Notes under the pieces: model-generated | What the model was told of the DNA's origin: nothing | Seen by the model: the letters and a program-made list of their open reading frames with translations, nothing else | Databases searched by the model: none | Part shown: positions 44,997 through 53,821 of the stretch, piece by piece | Numbering within the stretch: position 1 is the stretch's first letter | Layout: the number at the start of each line of letters is the position of its first letter | Program-made: the position numbers and the translations under genes | Source: a candidate division TA06 bacterium B3_TA06 | Lineage (GTDB): Bacteria > Hydrothermota > Tepidihabitantia > B3-TA06 | NCBI GenBank assembly: GCA_005223075.1 | Contig: NJBO01000008.1 | Span: 1 to 64,000, forward strand | DNA: 64,000 nt | Direction: 5' to 3'

Positions 44997-45842
44997 ATGG
45001 AGATCATCCGCACTATCCGCGAGATGCAGATGTTTGCAGATGAGGCAAGGGGACGGAGCAAGATCATCGGTCTTGTTCCCACCATGGGGTATCTGCATGA
45101 GGGGCATCTTTCTCTTGTCCGCAGAGCGAGAGAAGAAAGCGACGTGGTGGTGGTAAGCATCTTTGTTAACCCTGCTCAGTTCGGGCCAGGTGAGGATTTA
45201 TCCAGCTACCCCAGGGATTTTGATAGCGACCGGATGCTTCTTCAAAAGGAGCGGGTTGACGTGATTTTCGCCCCTTCTGTGGCGCAGATGTACCCTGAGC
45301 CCAGCCTTACCTACGTTTACGTTCACCTGCTTACCGAGACCCTGTGCGGCGCTGATCGTCCCGGTCACCTTGACGGGGTCTCGTTGGTAGTTGCCAAGCT
45401 TTTCAACATCTGCAAACCTCACAAGGCTTACTTCGGGGCCAAGGATTTTCAACAGCAGCTGGTGATCCGCAGGATGGTGGCTGACCTCAACTTCGATATC
45501 CAGATCATCACCTGTCCCATCGTTCGAGAGCCGGACGGCCTTGCCATGAGTTCCCGTAACACATACCTATCATCTGATGCACGCCGAAGGGCGCTTGTCT
45601 TAAACCACTCACTTGAAGAAGCGGAGCGGATGGTTAAGGCAGGGGAGAGGAACGTGGAAACTATCCTTGGAAAGATGAGGGAGATGATTGAGGCAAAGAA
45701 TCCAGACCGAATTGACTACGTATCAGCGGTGGATCCTAACACCCTAGAACCTATCCAGGAGATCAAATGCCCGGTTTTGTTTGCTCTGGCAGCTAAGTTC
45801 GGCAAGTCGCGGCTCATAGACAACCGGTTGGTCGAGCCTTAA
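44997..45842 (+). CDS. panC: Pantothenate synthetase
   Basis: 281 residues. The ATG at 44997 was chosen although the frame is open further upstream, because the promoter ends 7 nt before it and family members begin with IIRTIREMQ. Motifs: GLVPTMGYLHEGHLSLVRRA, VSIFVNPAQFGPGEDLSSYP, HLDGVSLVVAKLFNI, AYFGAKDFQQ and REPDGLAMSSRN. It joins pantoate and beta-alanine for coenzyme A. panB/panD are not in the window. Confidence 0.95.
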   Translation: MEIIRTIREMQMFADEARGRSKIIGLVPTMGYLHEGHLSLVRRAREESDVVVVSIFVNPAQFGPGEDLSSYPRDFDSDRMLLQKERVDVIFAPSVAQMYPEPSLTYVYVHLLTETLCGADRPGHLDGVSLVVAKLFNICKPHKAYFGAKDFQQQLVIRRMVADLNFDIQIITCPIVREPDGLAMSSRNTYLSSDARRRALVLNHSLEEAERMVKAGERNVETILGKMREMIEAKNPDRIDYVSAVDPNTLEPIQEIKCPVLFALAAKFGKSRLIDNRLVEP

Positions 45843-45849
45843 TCCATAG

Positions 45850-46752
45850 ATGAAGCGGGAAGAACTTCTCAAGCCTGAGACCCTGGCAAGGCTTCGAGGC
45901 CTGGATCTTAAGGCACGACTTGTAGTGGAAGGCTTTTTGGAAGGTCTGCACCGCTCGCCATACAAGGGATTTTCTGTCGAGTTCTCCGAGTACCGCCCGT
46001 ATATCCCAGGCGACGAACCTCGTCGCATCGACTGGAAGGTTTATGCCAAGCGAGACCGCTTCTACGTGAAGGAGTATCAGGAAGAGACCAACCTTCGCGC
46101 CATGCTTTTAGTGGACTCCTCAGGCTCGATGGCTTACCGTTCAGGAAGTGTTACGAGTGCGCTTTCCAAACTGGATTACGCCACCACACTCGCCGCAGCA
46201 CTTGCCTATCTTCTGATCAAGCAGAAGGACGCGGTGGGTCTTGCCACCTTCGATACCCGGATCAGGTCCTACATCCCGCCTCGCTCGTCGCGTAACTACC
46301 TGCAGCTGCTCCTGGCAAGGCTTGAGAACCTGACAGCAGGCGGGGAAACGAACCTTGCGGAAAGCCTTCACAGCCTGGCCGAACGATTGCGCAAGCGAGG
46401 TCTGGTGATACTCTTCTCAGATCTCTTCGACGATCCGGACCGGGTGCTCTTCGCTTTGCGCCACTTTCGTCATCGCAAGCACGAAGTTATTCTCTTTCAT
46501 ATTCTTGACCCCATGGAGGAGAGCTTTGATTTCTCATCACCCACGAGGCTTGTTGATATGGAGACGCGTAAGGAGGCAAGCCTTGATCCCCGTCTTGTTC
46601 GTGCAGAGTATCGCAAGGCGCTTGAAGATTACCGGTTCCGCCTGCGAAGCACATGCTCGGAACATCACATAGACTACAATCCGATCCTTACCGATCAGAG
46701 CTTTGAGCACGCCTTGTTTCGTTACCTTGAGAAGCGCCGCAGACTAAGATGA
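45850..46752 (+). CDS. DUF58 domain protein (von Willebrand-like)
   Basis: 300 residues. Typical DUF58 block EYRPYIPGDEPRRIDWKVYA and the MIDAS-like MLLVDSSGSMAYRSG, then TFDTRIRSYIPPRSSR. DUF58 proteins usually act with MoxR ATPases and Bat proteins; a BatA-like gene follows, separated by a repeat. No MoxR gene is visible. It starts 7 nt after panC and may share its transcript. Confidence 0.88.
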   Translation: MKREELLKPETLARLRGLDLKARLVVEGFLEGLHRSPYKGFSVEFSEYRPYIPGDEPRRIDWKVYAKRDRFYVKEYQEETNLRAMLLVDSSGSMAYRSGSVTSALSKLDYATTLAAALAYLLIKQKDAVGLATFDTRIRSYIPPRSSRNYLQLLLARLENLTAGGETNLAESLHSLAERLRKRGLVILFSDLFDDPDRVLFALRHFRHRKHEVILFHILDPMEESFDFSSPTRLVDMETRKEASLDPRLVRAEYRKALEDYRFRLRSTCSEHHIDYNPILTDQSFEHALFRYLEKRRRLR

Positions 46753-46796
46753 TGACTGCTGGTAATCATCCGGTTCTTCTTTGTGACCGAAGCTAC

Positions 46797-46843
46797 GTAG
46801 TGCGAACCCTTAGGTTCGCCGCGAGGCTAAAGCCTCGCACTAC
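46797..46843. repeat. GTAG...CTAC double hairpin
   Basis: GTAGTGCGAACCC-TTAGGTTCGC then GCGAGGCTAAAGCCTCGCACTAC: two small hairpins inside outer arms GTAGTGCGA/TCGCACTAC. Same family as 58957-59004 and 61125-61210; half of it is at 39673-39696. It fills much of the gap between the DUF58 and BatA-like genes. Confidence 0.75.
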
Positions 46844-46897
46844 ATGTTTATTTCCTCCCACTTGGTGGAGAACGCGTAGCGCGAAGGGAGCATTTTT

Positions 46898-48745
46898 ATG
46901 ATCAGCTTTGCCAACCCCTGGTATTTGTTACTTATGCCTCTGGCGTCAGGGCCGTTGGTTCTTCATCTACTCAGTCGCCGGAAGATGAAACGTACCGAGT
47001 TCAGCTCGCTTTTCTTCCTGCGAAAGCTTCGTGAGCGCCGTTTCCGCTGGCTCAAGCTTCGCGACGTTCTCCTCCTCATACTTCGCACCTTGTTCCTGAT
47101 GTTCCTGGTTCTTGCCCTGGCCGGACCCATATGGAAAGGCCGTTTCCCCTTGGGTAAGGTGAGGGCAGATGTAGTCGTTATCCTCGATGACTCCTACTCA
47201 ACCACGGCGCGTTTTGGCGATCTGAAAGCAACCGCCTCTCGGCTTCTTGACGAACTCTCGCTTGGCAGCCGAGTTGCGTTGCTTTCTCCATCCGGCTCTT
47301 TATGGGACACCGTATGGGGTGAACCTGAATCCGCTGCCGAAAGGATACAAGCCCTTGCATCTTCCCAGAGCGGGCGCGATCTTCAGGCTGCATGGCTAAA
47401 GGCCTTAAAGCTTTTAGATAAGAGCCGTGCGTCTACGCGGCGCGTGGCATTAATCTCCGACGGACAGGAGCACGCGCTCGGTTTCCTGGAAAACCAACGT
47501 ATCCCTTCAGACGTCGAGGTGTTCTGTTTTATAGACGAGGCAAGTTTTCCAGCCAATACCTCCATCCTTGATGTTGAGCTTTATCCTGGTTTCCCGCTGC
47601 CGGGCGAAGAACGGTTCTTGCGTATTCGATTAGGGCGTTCGGGAAAGAAGGTTGAGAAAACCCTCTCGCTCTGGGTGGACGAACGGATGGTTGAGGAGCG
47701 CAGGATAAGATTGTCCGAGGGCCGGAAGGAGATTGAGTTCAGGCTTCCACAGGCAGCTCAGGAGGTAAGGGTAGCTCTTGATCCGGACTCGATTCCTGCA
47801 GACGATCAGCGGTTTGTTCTCGCATCCGGCGGCAGGCGTTTGCGCATAAGTCTTGTGGGGGATGCGGGTTCGGATTTCCTTGAGCTTGCCTTAAGGGTCG
47901 GAGGCGACCTGGAGGTGCAAAGAGTTCGACCTGCCGGCGCTGCTCGACTCTCTTCTTCCTCTTACGATGTTCTCATCTGGGACGGTGCCACTTCGTGTCC
48001 TTTCCAGGCCCGCACCGCCGCTTCCCAGGGCTTAGCGGTTCTCATCCTGCTTGACGGCGACGTGGAAGATGTCGCGGGCGCATTTAACTCCCTGGGCGTC
48101 TCATCTGGAGAAGGCTTTGAGATCCTTGGACCATCCTCACTCTTCGCGGATCTCGAGGAGCAAGACCGCCGCCAGATGCGGATTAAGCGTTATGCGCGGC
48201 TCGAGCCCACAGGGGCCAAGGTTATACTCCCATTGAGCGGCGGTGATCCCCTGATGCTGGCCGATACCTCACAGGATATCTACTACCTTGCCACGCGGTT
48301 CACAGCCCAGCATACAGAGCTTGTTTACCGTGCGCTCTTTCCGGCTATCTTACAGCGGATAGTTACCTACGTGGCAGGGGAGAAATCGCAGCGAGAACGT
48401 TTTATCGGCGATACCCTGCGCGTGAGGGTCCAAAAAGGTGAACCGCTTTTTGTGGAAACGCCCCGGTTGCATTACGAGATTACCCCAAGACAATCGGATG
48501 GGGGCTATGTAGTGGAGTTTAGCCATACCTCTGATGGTGGTTTCTACAGGATCGGCGCGGAGGGCTTCGTTGTTAATCCTGATCCTGCGGAGGCATCTGT
48601 TGCAAAGATAACCACTCCCGATCTCCAAAAACGCGGGGTCAAGGTCTATCCATTGGGTGCATCAGTTCCGCGCAAGCTGTGGTTCTGGTTCCTCATTCTT
48701 GCCGCAGCGTGCCTGGCAGCGGAGTTTTTGTTCATCTTTCTGTAG
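46898..48745 (+). CDS. BatA-like membrane protein with von Willebrand domain
   Basis: 615 residues. The N-terminal BatA region is recognisable (NPWYLLLMPLASGPLVLHLL, SRRKMKRTEFSSLFFLRKL), with two N-terminal membrane segments, a vWA domain with MIDAS DDSYST near residue 92, a beta-rich middle and a final membrane helix (LWFWFLILAAACLAAEF). It probably pairs with the DUF58 protein at the envelope. Function in this family is poorly known. Confidence 0.85.
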   Translation: MISFANPWYLLLMPLASGPLVLHLLSRRKMKRTEFSSLFFLRKLRERRFRWLKLRDVLLLILRTLFLMFLVLALAGPIWKGRFPLGKVRADVVVILDDSYSTTARFGDLKATASRLLDELSLGSRVALLSPSGSLWDTVWGEPESAAERIQALASSQSGRDLQAAWLKALKLLDKSRASTRRVALISDGQEHALGFLENQRIPSDVEVFCFIDEASFPANTSILDVELYPGFPLPGEERFLRIRLGRSGKKVEKTLSLWVDERMVEERRIRLSEGRKEIEFRLPQAAQEVRVALDPDSIPADDQRFVLASGGRRLRISLVGDAGSDFLELALRVGGDLEVQRVRPAGAARLSSSSYDVLIWDGATSCPFQARTAASQGLAVLILLDGDVEDVAGAFNSLGVSSGEGFEILGPSSLFADLEEQDRRQMRIKRYARLEPTGAKVILPLSGGDPLMLADTSQDIYYLATRFTAQHTELVYRALFPAILQRIVTYVAGEKSQRERFIGDTLRVRVQKGEPLFVETPRLHYEITPRQSDGGYVVEFSHTSDGGFYRIGAEGFVVNPDPAEASVAKITTPDLQKRGVKVYPLGASVPRKLWFWFLILAAACLAAEFLFIFL

Positions 48746-48964
48746 AAATCACGTGGGAACAGACTCAGCGGGTACTCGCCGGGTGCTATAATCCATTAAT
48801 TTTTATCCGCAGATTTGAACTCTGGTAGGGTTCTCCTTCGGAGTCGCAGATGACACAGATTAAGGGCTTATACCATGAGCCGTAAACCGTAAGTCCCCTC
48901 TTGACAAGGGTTTTTTTGAGGGTAGAGTGTAATTGGTAAAAATCACACAGTCAAGGAGGTCGTA

Positions 48965-50503
48965 ATGAAGCGTGTGTTCGTATTAACAATCAGCGTGCTG
49001 CTGGTTAGCGCGGTTGGTTTAACCGCCCAGGTTGTCGAAGAATGGGTAGCTCGCTACGACGGACAGGCAAACGGCCTTGATATTGCCAAAGCCTTGGCAA
49101 TAGACGATGAAGACAACGTGTACGTTACAGGCTACAGCGACGGTTCAGGAACTAACTCTGACTATGCGACCGTAAAGTACAACTCCTCAGGCGTCGAGCA
49201 ATGGGCAGCTCGCTACGACGGCCCGGCAAGCTTTCAAGATGGAGGCCGAGCCATGGCAATAGACGGTGCAGGCAACGTCTACGTTACAGGCATGAGCTGG
49301 GGTTCAGGAACCTCCGATGACTATGCGACCGTCAAGTACGGCTCCACAGGTGTCCAGCAATGGGTAGCCCGATACGACGGTCCGGGAAACGTTAGTGATG
49401 GAGCCACTGCCATAGCAATAGACGGTGAAGGCAACACCTACGTTACAGGCGCCAGCGGCGATGACTATGCGACCGTAAAGTACAACTCTTCAGGCGTCGA
49501 GCAATGGGTAGCCCGGTACGACGGTCCAGGGGACGATGAAGATTATGCTACCGCCATGGCAATAGACGATGCAGGCAACGTCTACGTCACAGGCTGGAGC
49601 TTGGGTTCAGAAGTCGACAATGACTATGCGACCGTAAAGTATAATTCCTCAGGGGTCGAGGAATGGGCAGCCCGGTACGACGGCCCGGCAGGCGGTGACG
49701 ATTTAGCTTTTGCCATGGGGGTTGATGGTTCAGGCAACGTCTACGCGACAGGCACCAGCTCCGGTGACTATGCGACTGTAAAGTATAATTCCTCAGGGGT
49801 CGAGCAATGGGCAGCCCGGTACGACGGCCCGGCAAGCGGTAACGATTTAGCTTTTGCCATGGCAGTTGACGGTTCAGGCAACGTCTACGCGGCAGGCACC
49901 AGCTCCGGTGACTATGCGACTGTAAAGTATAATTCCTCAGGGGTCGAGCAATGGGCAGCCCGATACGACGGACCGGCAAGCGGTGGAGGAGTCTATGCCA
50001 TAGCTGTTGATGGTACAGGCAGCGTCTACGTTACAGGCTACAGCGAGGGTTCAGGAACCTCTACTGACTATGCGACCGTAAAGTATAACTCCTCAGGGGT
50101 CGAGGAATGGGTAGCCCGGTACGACGGCCCGGCAAGCGGTAATGATGAAGCCTTTGCTCTGGCGCTTGACGGTACAGGCAACGTCTACGTAACAGGCTTG
50201 AGCGAAGGTTCAGGAACCAACTGGGACTATGCTACCGTAAAGTATAGCCAGGGGTCAGGTGTGGCGGAAGCTCCGGAATCCTCCCCCATACTGGTTTCTA
50301 CCTCTCTCAACCGATTGTCCTACGAACTCTCAGGCAGCGCTTCGCTTACCCTGTACTCTGCCGATGGGCGAAAGGTGCTTGAAGAAATGGTGGAAGGCCA
50401 AGGTATCTGGGAAGCGCCAGCATCGTTAGCCCAGGGCGTCTATTTCGTACGTTTAGAAGCGGGTTCCTTCAACGCTACAAAAAAGCTGATTCTTCACAGA
50501 TAA
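48965..50503 (+). CDS. SBBP beta-propeller protein with C-terminal T9SS-type sorting domain
   Basis: 512 residues. Signal peptide (VLTISVLLVSAVGLTAQ), then eight repeats of about 48-52 residues built on DYATVKYNSSGVEQW and GNVYVTGYS; eight blades fit a closed propeller. The last 75 residues (SLTLYSADGRKVLEEM, GVYFVRLEAGSF, KKLILHR) look like a Por-type sorting domain, so export and surface attachment are expected. Repeats 5-7 are nearly identical at DNA level. SD AAGGAGG. The 219 nt upstream hold no other gene. Confidence 0.9.
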   Translation: MKRVFVLTISVLLVSAVGLTAQVVEEWVARYDGQANGLDIAKALAIDDEDNVYVTGYSDGSGTNSDYATVKYNSSGVEQWAARYDGPASFQDGGRAMAIDGAGNVYVTGMSWGSGTSDDYATVKYGSTGVQQWVARYDGPGNVSDGATAIAIDGEGNTYVTGASGDDYATVKYNSSGVEQWVARYDGPGDDEDYATAMAIDDAGNVYVTGWSLGSEVDNDYATVKYNSSGVEEWAARYDGPAGGDDLAFAMGVDGSGNVYATGTSSGDYATVKYNSSGVEQWAARYDGPASGNDLAFAMAVDGSGNVYAAGTSSGDYATVKYNSSGVEQWAARYDGPASGGGVYAIAVDGTGSVYVTGYSEGSGTSTDYATVKYNSSGVEEWVARYDGPASGNDEAFALALDGTGNVYVTGLSEGSGTNWDYATVKYSQGSGVAEAPESSPILVSTSLNRLSYELSGSASLTLYSADGRKVLEEMVEGQGIWEAPASLAQGVYFVRLEAGSFNATKKLILHR

Positions 50504-50519
50504 CCACCAGCCGCCTGCC

Positions 50520-50624
50520 GTAGGCTGTGAGCCGTTAGCCGTGGGCTGTAAGTCGTCAGCTGTGTGCGGTCAGCGCCAGGCGGTAAGCTGTGAGCGGTAG
50601 GCGGTGAGCGGATGGCGGGGGGCG
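50520..50624. repeat. Degenerate heptamer tandem repeat (15 units)
   Basis: From 50520 every 7 bases repeat the pattern GTNNGCN (for example GTAGGCT, GTGAGCC, GTTAGCC, GTAAGCT, GTGAGCG) in strict register for about 15 units. It ends just before the mgtE promoter. A few similar heptamers occur near 48873-48892. Confidence 0.85.
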
Positions 50625-50632
50625 GGTGCACG

Positions 50633-50660
50633 TTGACAATCATGTTTACAAAAGTATGAT
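50633..50660 (+). promoter_or_regulatory. Promoter of mgtE (leaderless)
   Basis: TTGACA (50633-50638), 16 nt, TATGAT (50655-50660), exactly 6 nt before the ATG. Confidence 0.75.
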
Positions 50661-50666
50661 TCGTGC

Positions 50667-52013
50667 ATGGATGCGGATTTTCTCGACCGCGTAGAAGACC
50701 TGCTTGAGCAGGGCAAGACCGCCGAGCTCAAGGAGATTCTTGAGAGAATACCTGCTCGACATCTGGCTCGTGTGCTTGAGCGTCTGGACCGTGACGATCT
50801 TATAGCGCTCTTCCGTTTGATAGACACCGACAAGGCAGCTGACGTTATCCTGGAACTCGATGACGCTACCCTTGACGTGGTTCTGAGCGAGCTTGAAAAC
50901 GAGCGTATCTCCAAGCTTGTAGAGGAGCTGGATTCCGACGACGCGGCCGATATCGTTGCCGAGATGTCTGCAGAGGACCGCGCCGCGGTCATTGCAAGGC
51001 TTCCTGCCGATGACCGCCGGGACCTTGGCGAGCTCCTTCACTTCCCCCCAGACACCGCGGGCGGTCGTATGACAGTGGATTTCCTTCACACCTATACCAA
51101 CGATACCGTGCAGCAGGTTACCAAACGCCTTCGGCGCAAGGGGCCTGATCCTCATTACTCAAGCCTTCTCTTCGTAACCGACCGCAAGGGTCACTTTGAA
51201 GGGGCGTTGGAGATAGATAAGCTTCTCTTCCATTCCCCACGCGCCAAGATTCGCGATCTCGCAGTGCCTTATCCTGTGAAGGCGTTTCTTCTTGAGGATC
51301 AGGAGAGCGTGGCCCGTAAGGCGGAGAAGGCTGAGGTGCCCATCGTTCCTGTTGTGGACGAGCAGGATAAACTCAGAGGCATAATAACCATCGAGGACAT
51401 CATCGACGTGATCCGGGAAGAGACCACCGAGGACATCTACCGTTCAGGCGGTGTAGGCGCTGAGACATCGCTTTTTGAATCGCCGGTGCGCTCGGCTGGC
51501 AGGCGTCTGCCCTGGCTTCTGGTTAATCTCGGCACTGCATTCGTGGCGGCAAGCGTGATAGGCCTATTCCAGAATACAATCAGATCCCTGGTGGCGGTTA
51601 CCATCTTTCTTCCTATAGTTGCCGGACTGGGAGGAAACGCAGGTTCACAGACCGTGGTGATGGTGATTCGCAGCTTGGCTTTGGGAGAGATTACTTCCTC
51701 CGACGCCTGGCGACTGCTGCGGCGTCAGCTCTTAACCTGTTTTCTTTTGGGCCTTGGCGCCGGGATTCTTGTGGGTGTGGGTGCACTTATCTTTCGACTC
51801 CCGATAATCCTTGCGCCGCTGGTGTTTCTTGCGCTCGTAATCAACATCATCATCGGCGGCATAGTAGGGACCCTTGTGCCTATGATACTGCGCAGGTTGA
51901 AGTTTGATCCGTCTCTTGCATCCAGTATCTTTCTTACAGCTACTACCGATACCCTGGGGTTTCTTGTACTTCTTGGTCTTGCCACGCTGGCTCTTCAATA
52001 CTTCCCTGCCTGA
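50667..52013 (+). CDS. mgtE: Magnesium transporter MgtE
   Basis: 448 residues. N-terminal acidic MgtE_N superhelix (ELDSDDAADIVAEMSAEDR), two CBS domains near 135-255 (VPIVPVVDEQDKLRGIITIE), and a five-helix membrane domain with the pore motif PIVAGLGGNAGSQTVVMVIR. A Mg-gated Mg channel. No Shine-Dalgarno; predicted leaderless. Its stop overlaps the recO ATG (TGATG). Confidence 0.96.
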   Translation: MDADFLDRVEDLLEQGKTAELKEILERIPARHLARVLERLDRDDLIALFRLIDTDKAADVILELDDATLDVVLSELENERISKLVEELDSDDAADIVAEMSAEDRAAVIARLPADDRRDLGELLHFPPDTAGGRMTVDFLHTYTNDTVQQVTKRLRRKGPDPHYSSLLFVTDRKGHFEGALEIDKLLFHSPRAKIRDLAVPYPVKAFLLEDQESVARKAEKAEVPIVPVVDEQDKLRGIITIEDIIDVIREETTEDIYRSGGVGAETSLFESPVRSAGRRLPWLLVNLGTAFVAASVIGLFQNTIRSLVAVTIFLPIVAGLGGNAGSQTVVMVIRSLALGEITSSDAWRLLRRQLLTCFLLGLGAGILVGVGALIFRLPIILAPLVFLALVINIIIGGIVGTLVPMILRRLKFDPSLASSIFLTATTDTLGFLVLLGLATLALQYFPA

Positions 52014-52744
52014 TGTCTGCCCTTGTCCGTTCCGAAGGTCTTGTGTTGCGGACCCGTGCTTTCCGCGAGTCTTCCAAGATTGCCACCGTTCTCACCCGCC
52101 GTACCGGTCGCGTTGATCTCCTGGCACGAGGAGCACGTAAGCCAGGATCGCGCTTCGGCGCTGGGCTTGAGATAGGCACGGAGGGGGAATTTATTTACTA
52201 CGAACGGGAGAACAAGAGCTTGTGGACACTTTCATCTGCGGACATCCTTCGCTCACACCAGAGCTTAAGGGAGAATCCTGAAACGCTTACCCTGCTTGCC
52301 CGGATAATGAAACTTTTAGCCCATCTTTCTCAGCCTGGTCAGAGTAATCCTGGACTCTACAATCTCACGCTTGCAGTGCTTAACGCTCTGGAGACAAGCA
52401 AAGCCCCAGATGCGCTTCACGACCTTTTCGTCTGGCGAGCTACTGCACTTAGCGGTTATCCGCCTCGAATAGATGAAGTCTGCCTTGTATGTGGCAAATC
52501 CGAGGCGATTAATTTCTCTGTTTCTCAAGGAGGTTTCGTCTGCTCCGAACATTCCCAGGGTGAGAAGAACGTATTTCGTCTTAATATTCAAGAGCGCGAT
52601 ATTCTTGTTCGCTTGAGTGATGCTCCGGTTGGCGAGATTAAGGGAAAGCTTTCCTCGACCCTGTCAAGACTTATCCGACAATACGCCAGCTACCACCTGC
52701 ACGCCGACGAACGCCTCATCCCGCCCGTAACACCCCATCCGTAA
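52013..52744 (+). CDS. recO: DNA repair protein RecO
   Basis: 243 residues. The N-terminal OB-fold (VRSEGLVLRTRAFRESSKIA, then GRVDLLARGARKPGS) and a zinc site (CLVCGKS, then GGFVCSEH) are typical. RecO loads RecA on gapped DNA with RecR. Coupled to mgtE by a 1-nt overlap. No terminator is evident after it. Confidence 0.93.
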   Translation: MSALVRSEGLVLRTRAFRESSKIATVLTRRTGRVDLLARGARKPGSRFGAGLEIGTEGEFIYYERENKSLWTLSSADILRSHQSLRENPETLTLLARIMKLLAHLSQPGQSNPGLYNLTLAVLNALETSKAPDALHDLFVWRATALSGYPPRIDEVCLVCGKSEAINFSVSQGGFVCSEHSQGEKNVFRLNIQERDILVRLSDAPVGEIKGKLSSTLSRLIRQYASYHLHADERLIPPVTPHP

Positions 52745-52808
52745 CACACCACCCCTGGACATCCTCGCAACGATACATCCTAATATGTGAACGACGAGAA
52801 ATATCGCG

Positions 52809-53642
52809 CTATTCTGTGATCGGCAATATCCAGAAGTTAAAGTCAGCGGGATAGTCGGAATCCGCCAGCGCATCCTTACGGATTATCCCGACTACCAGCG
52901 GTGAATCGCCCAGCGTCACTTCGGTTTCCCAGCGGTCATCCCAATGCTCGGCTTCGTTCACTATAGGAACAAACCTTACCGCTTCGCTTCCTATGGCAAA
53001 CGAGACCAAAAGTGTTGTGTCGGCTACCGTTCTCAGATTAAGGGAGAGCTTTGTCCCTGATACAACCTTTGGGAATTCCTCCAGAGTGATGAGCGAGTCT
53101 GAGGATTCGATTATCGTGTTAAGTTCACCACCTTTAATCCCCACCGAGAAGATCCTGGTGGTGTTGGTGTCCGAGCGCTCCCCGGTGATGGAGTAGCCTA
53201 CCATCTCCCAGTCGCCGTTGTCTGCAAACTGCGCCCACTGGATACGTTCGCTTGAGAGTTCCTTCCCTGCTGCATACTCGGTGCCGTCTTCTCTGCTTAT
53301 GAGGTTATAGTTCAGTGTGCCTTTGTATCTTCTTATAACTGCCACAAGCGCCGAGTCGCCGACGGTAACGATGGTGTCGCCTTTGATCTTCTCATTGAAG
53401 TAGATGGCAAGGCTCTCGGACTCAAAGGTTGTGTTTAGCTTGATCCCGGTCACTATCCATAGGCTGTCAACCATAATCGAATCTGCCTCAGGTATCGCTA
53501 GATCAAGAGATAGTTCGATTGGGGTCAGCCGCTCGATTTCCGATTCCACTATCTCTTTGATACGTTCTTCTGCGGCCTGCTGGTCAAATGGATTGCAGGC
53601 CAGCATCACCAGAAGGGGTAGGATCGAAAGATATCTGCGCAT
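52809..53642 (-). CDS. Hypothetical lipoprotein
   Basis: 277 residues. Lipoprotein signal LSILPLLVMLAC. Mature part is beta-rich with no family recognised (for example GDTIVTVGDSALVAVIRRYK and TLLVSFAIGSEAVRFVPIV). The ATG is 5 nt from the -10, so the message is probably leaderless. Single-gene unit. Confidence 0.75.
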   Translation of the reverse strand: MRRYLSILPLLVMLACNPFDQQAAEERIKEIVESEIERLTPIELSLDLAIPEADSIMVDSLWIVTGIKLNTTFESESLAIYFNEKIKGDTIVTVGDSALVAVIRRYKGTLNYNLISREDGTEYAAGKELSSERIQWAQFADNGDWEMVGYSITGERSDTNTTRIFSVGIKGGELNTIIESSDSLITLEEFPKVVSGTKLSLNLRTVADTTLLVSFAIGSEAVRFVPIVNEAEHWDDRWETEVTLGDSPLVVGIIRKDALADSDYPADFNFWILPITE

Positions 53643-53647
53643 GTCCT

Positions 53648-53675
53648 ATCTTACGCGGATTCGGAAAGAGGTCAA
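53648..53675 (-). promoter_or_regulatory. Promoter of the 52809-53642 lipoprotein gene (leaderless)
   Basis: Minus-strand TTGACC (53675-53670), 16 nt, TAAGAT (53653-53648), 5 nt before the ATG. Confidence 0.7.
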
Positions 53676-53739
53676 TCCTTTAAATGCTTCTTTTTCAGAA
53701 TCCTCCTTTCCGCCTGACGGCGGAAAGATCGGAGAACCT

Positions 53740-53802
53740 GTAGGGGCGACGCAGAGCCTGCCCCTTGAGATGCTTGACATCTCATAGGGTATGCCTCGCC
53801 CC
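53740..53802. repeat. Nested hairpin: TACCC element (inverted) inside a GTAGGGGC palindrome
   Basis: GTAGGGGCGACGCA (53740-53753) pairs 10 of 11 positions with TGCCTCGCCCC (53792-53802). Inside lies TGCCCCTTG-stem-CATAGGGTA (53759-53791). A separate hairpin CTTTCCGCC/GGCGGAAAG is at 53706-53728. Confidence 0.8.
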
Positions 53803-53821
53803 GAAAGTGTATCAGGTTGTA

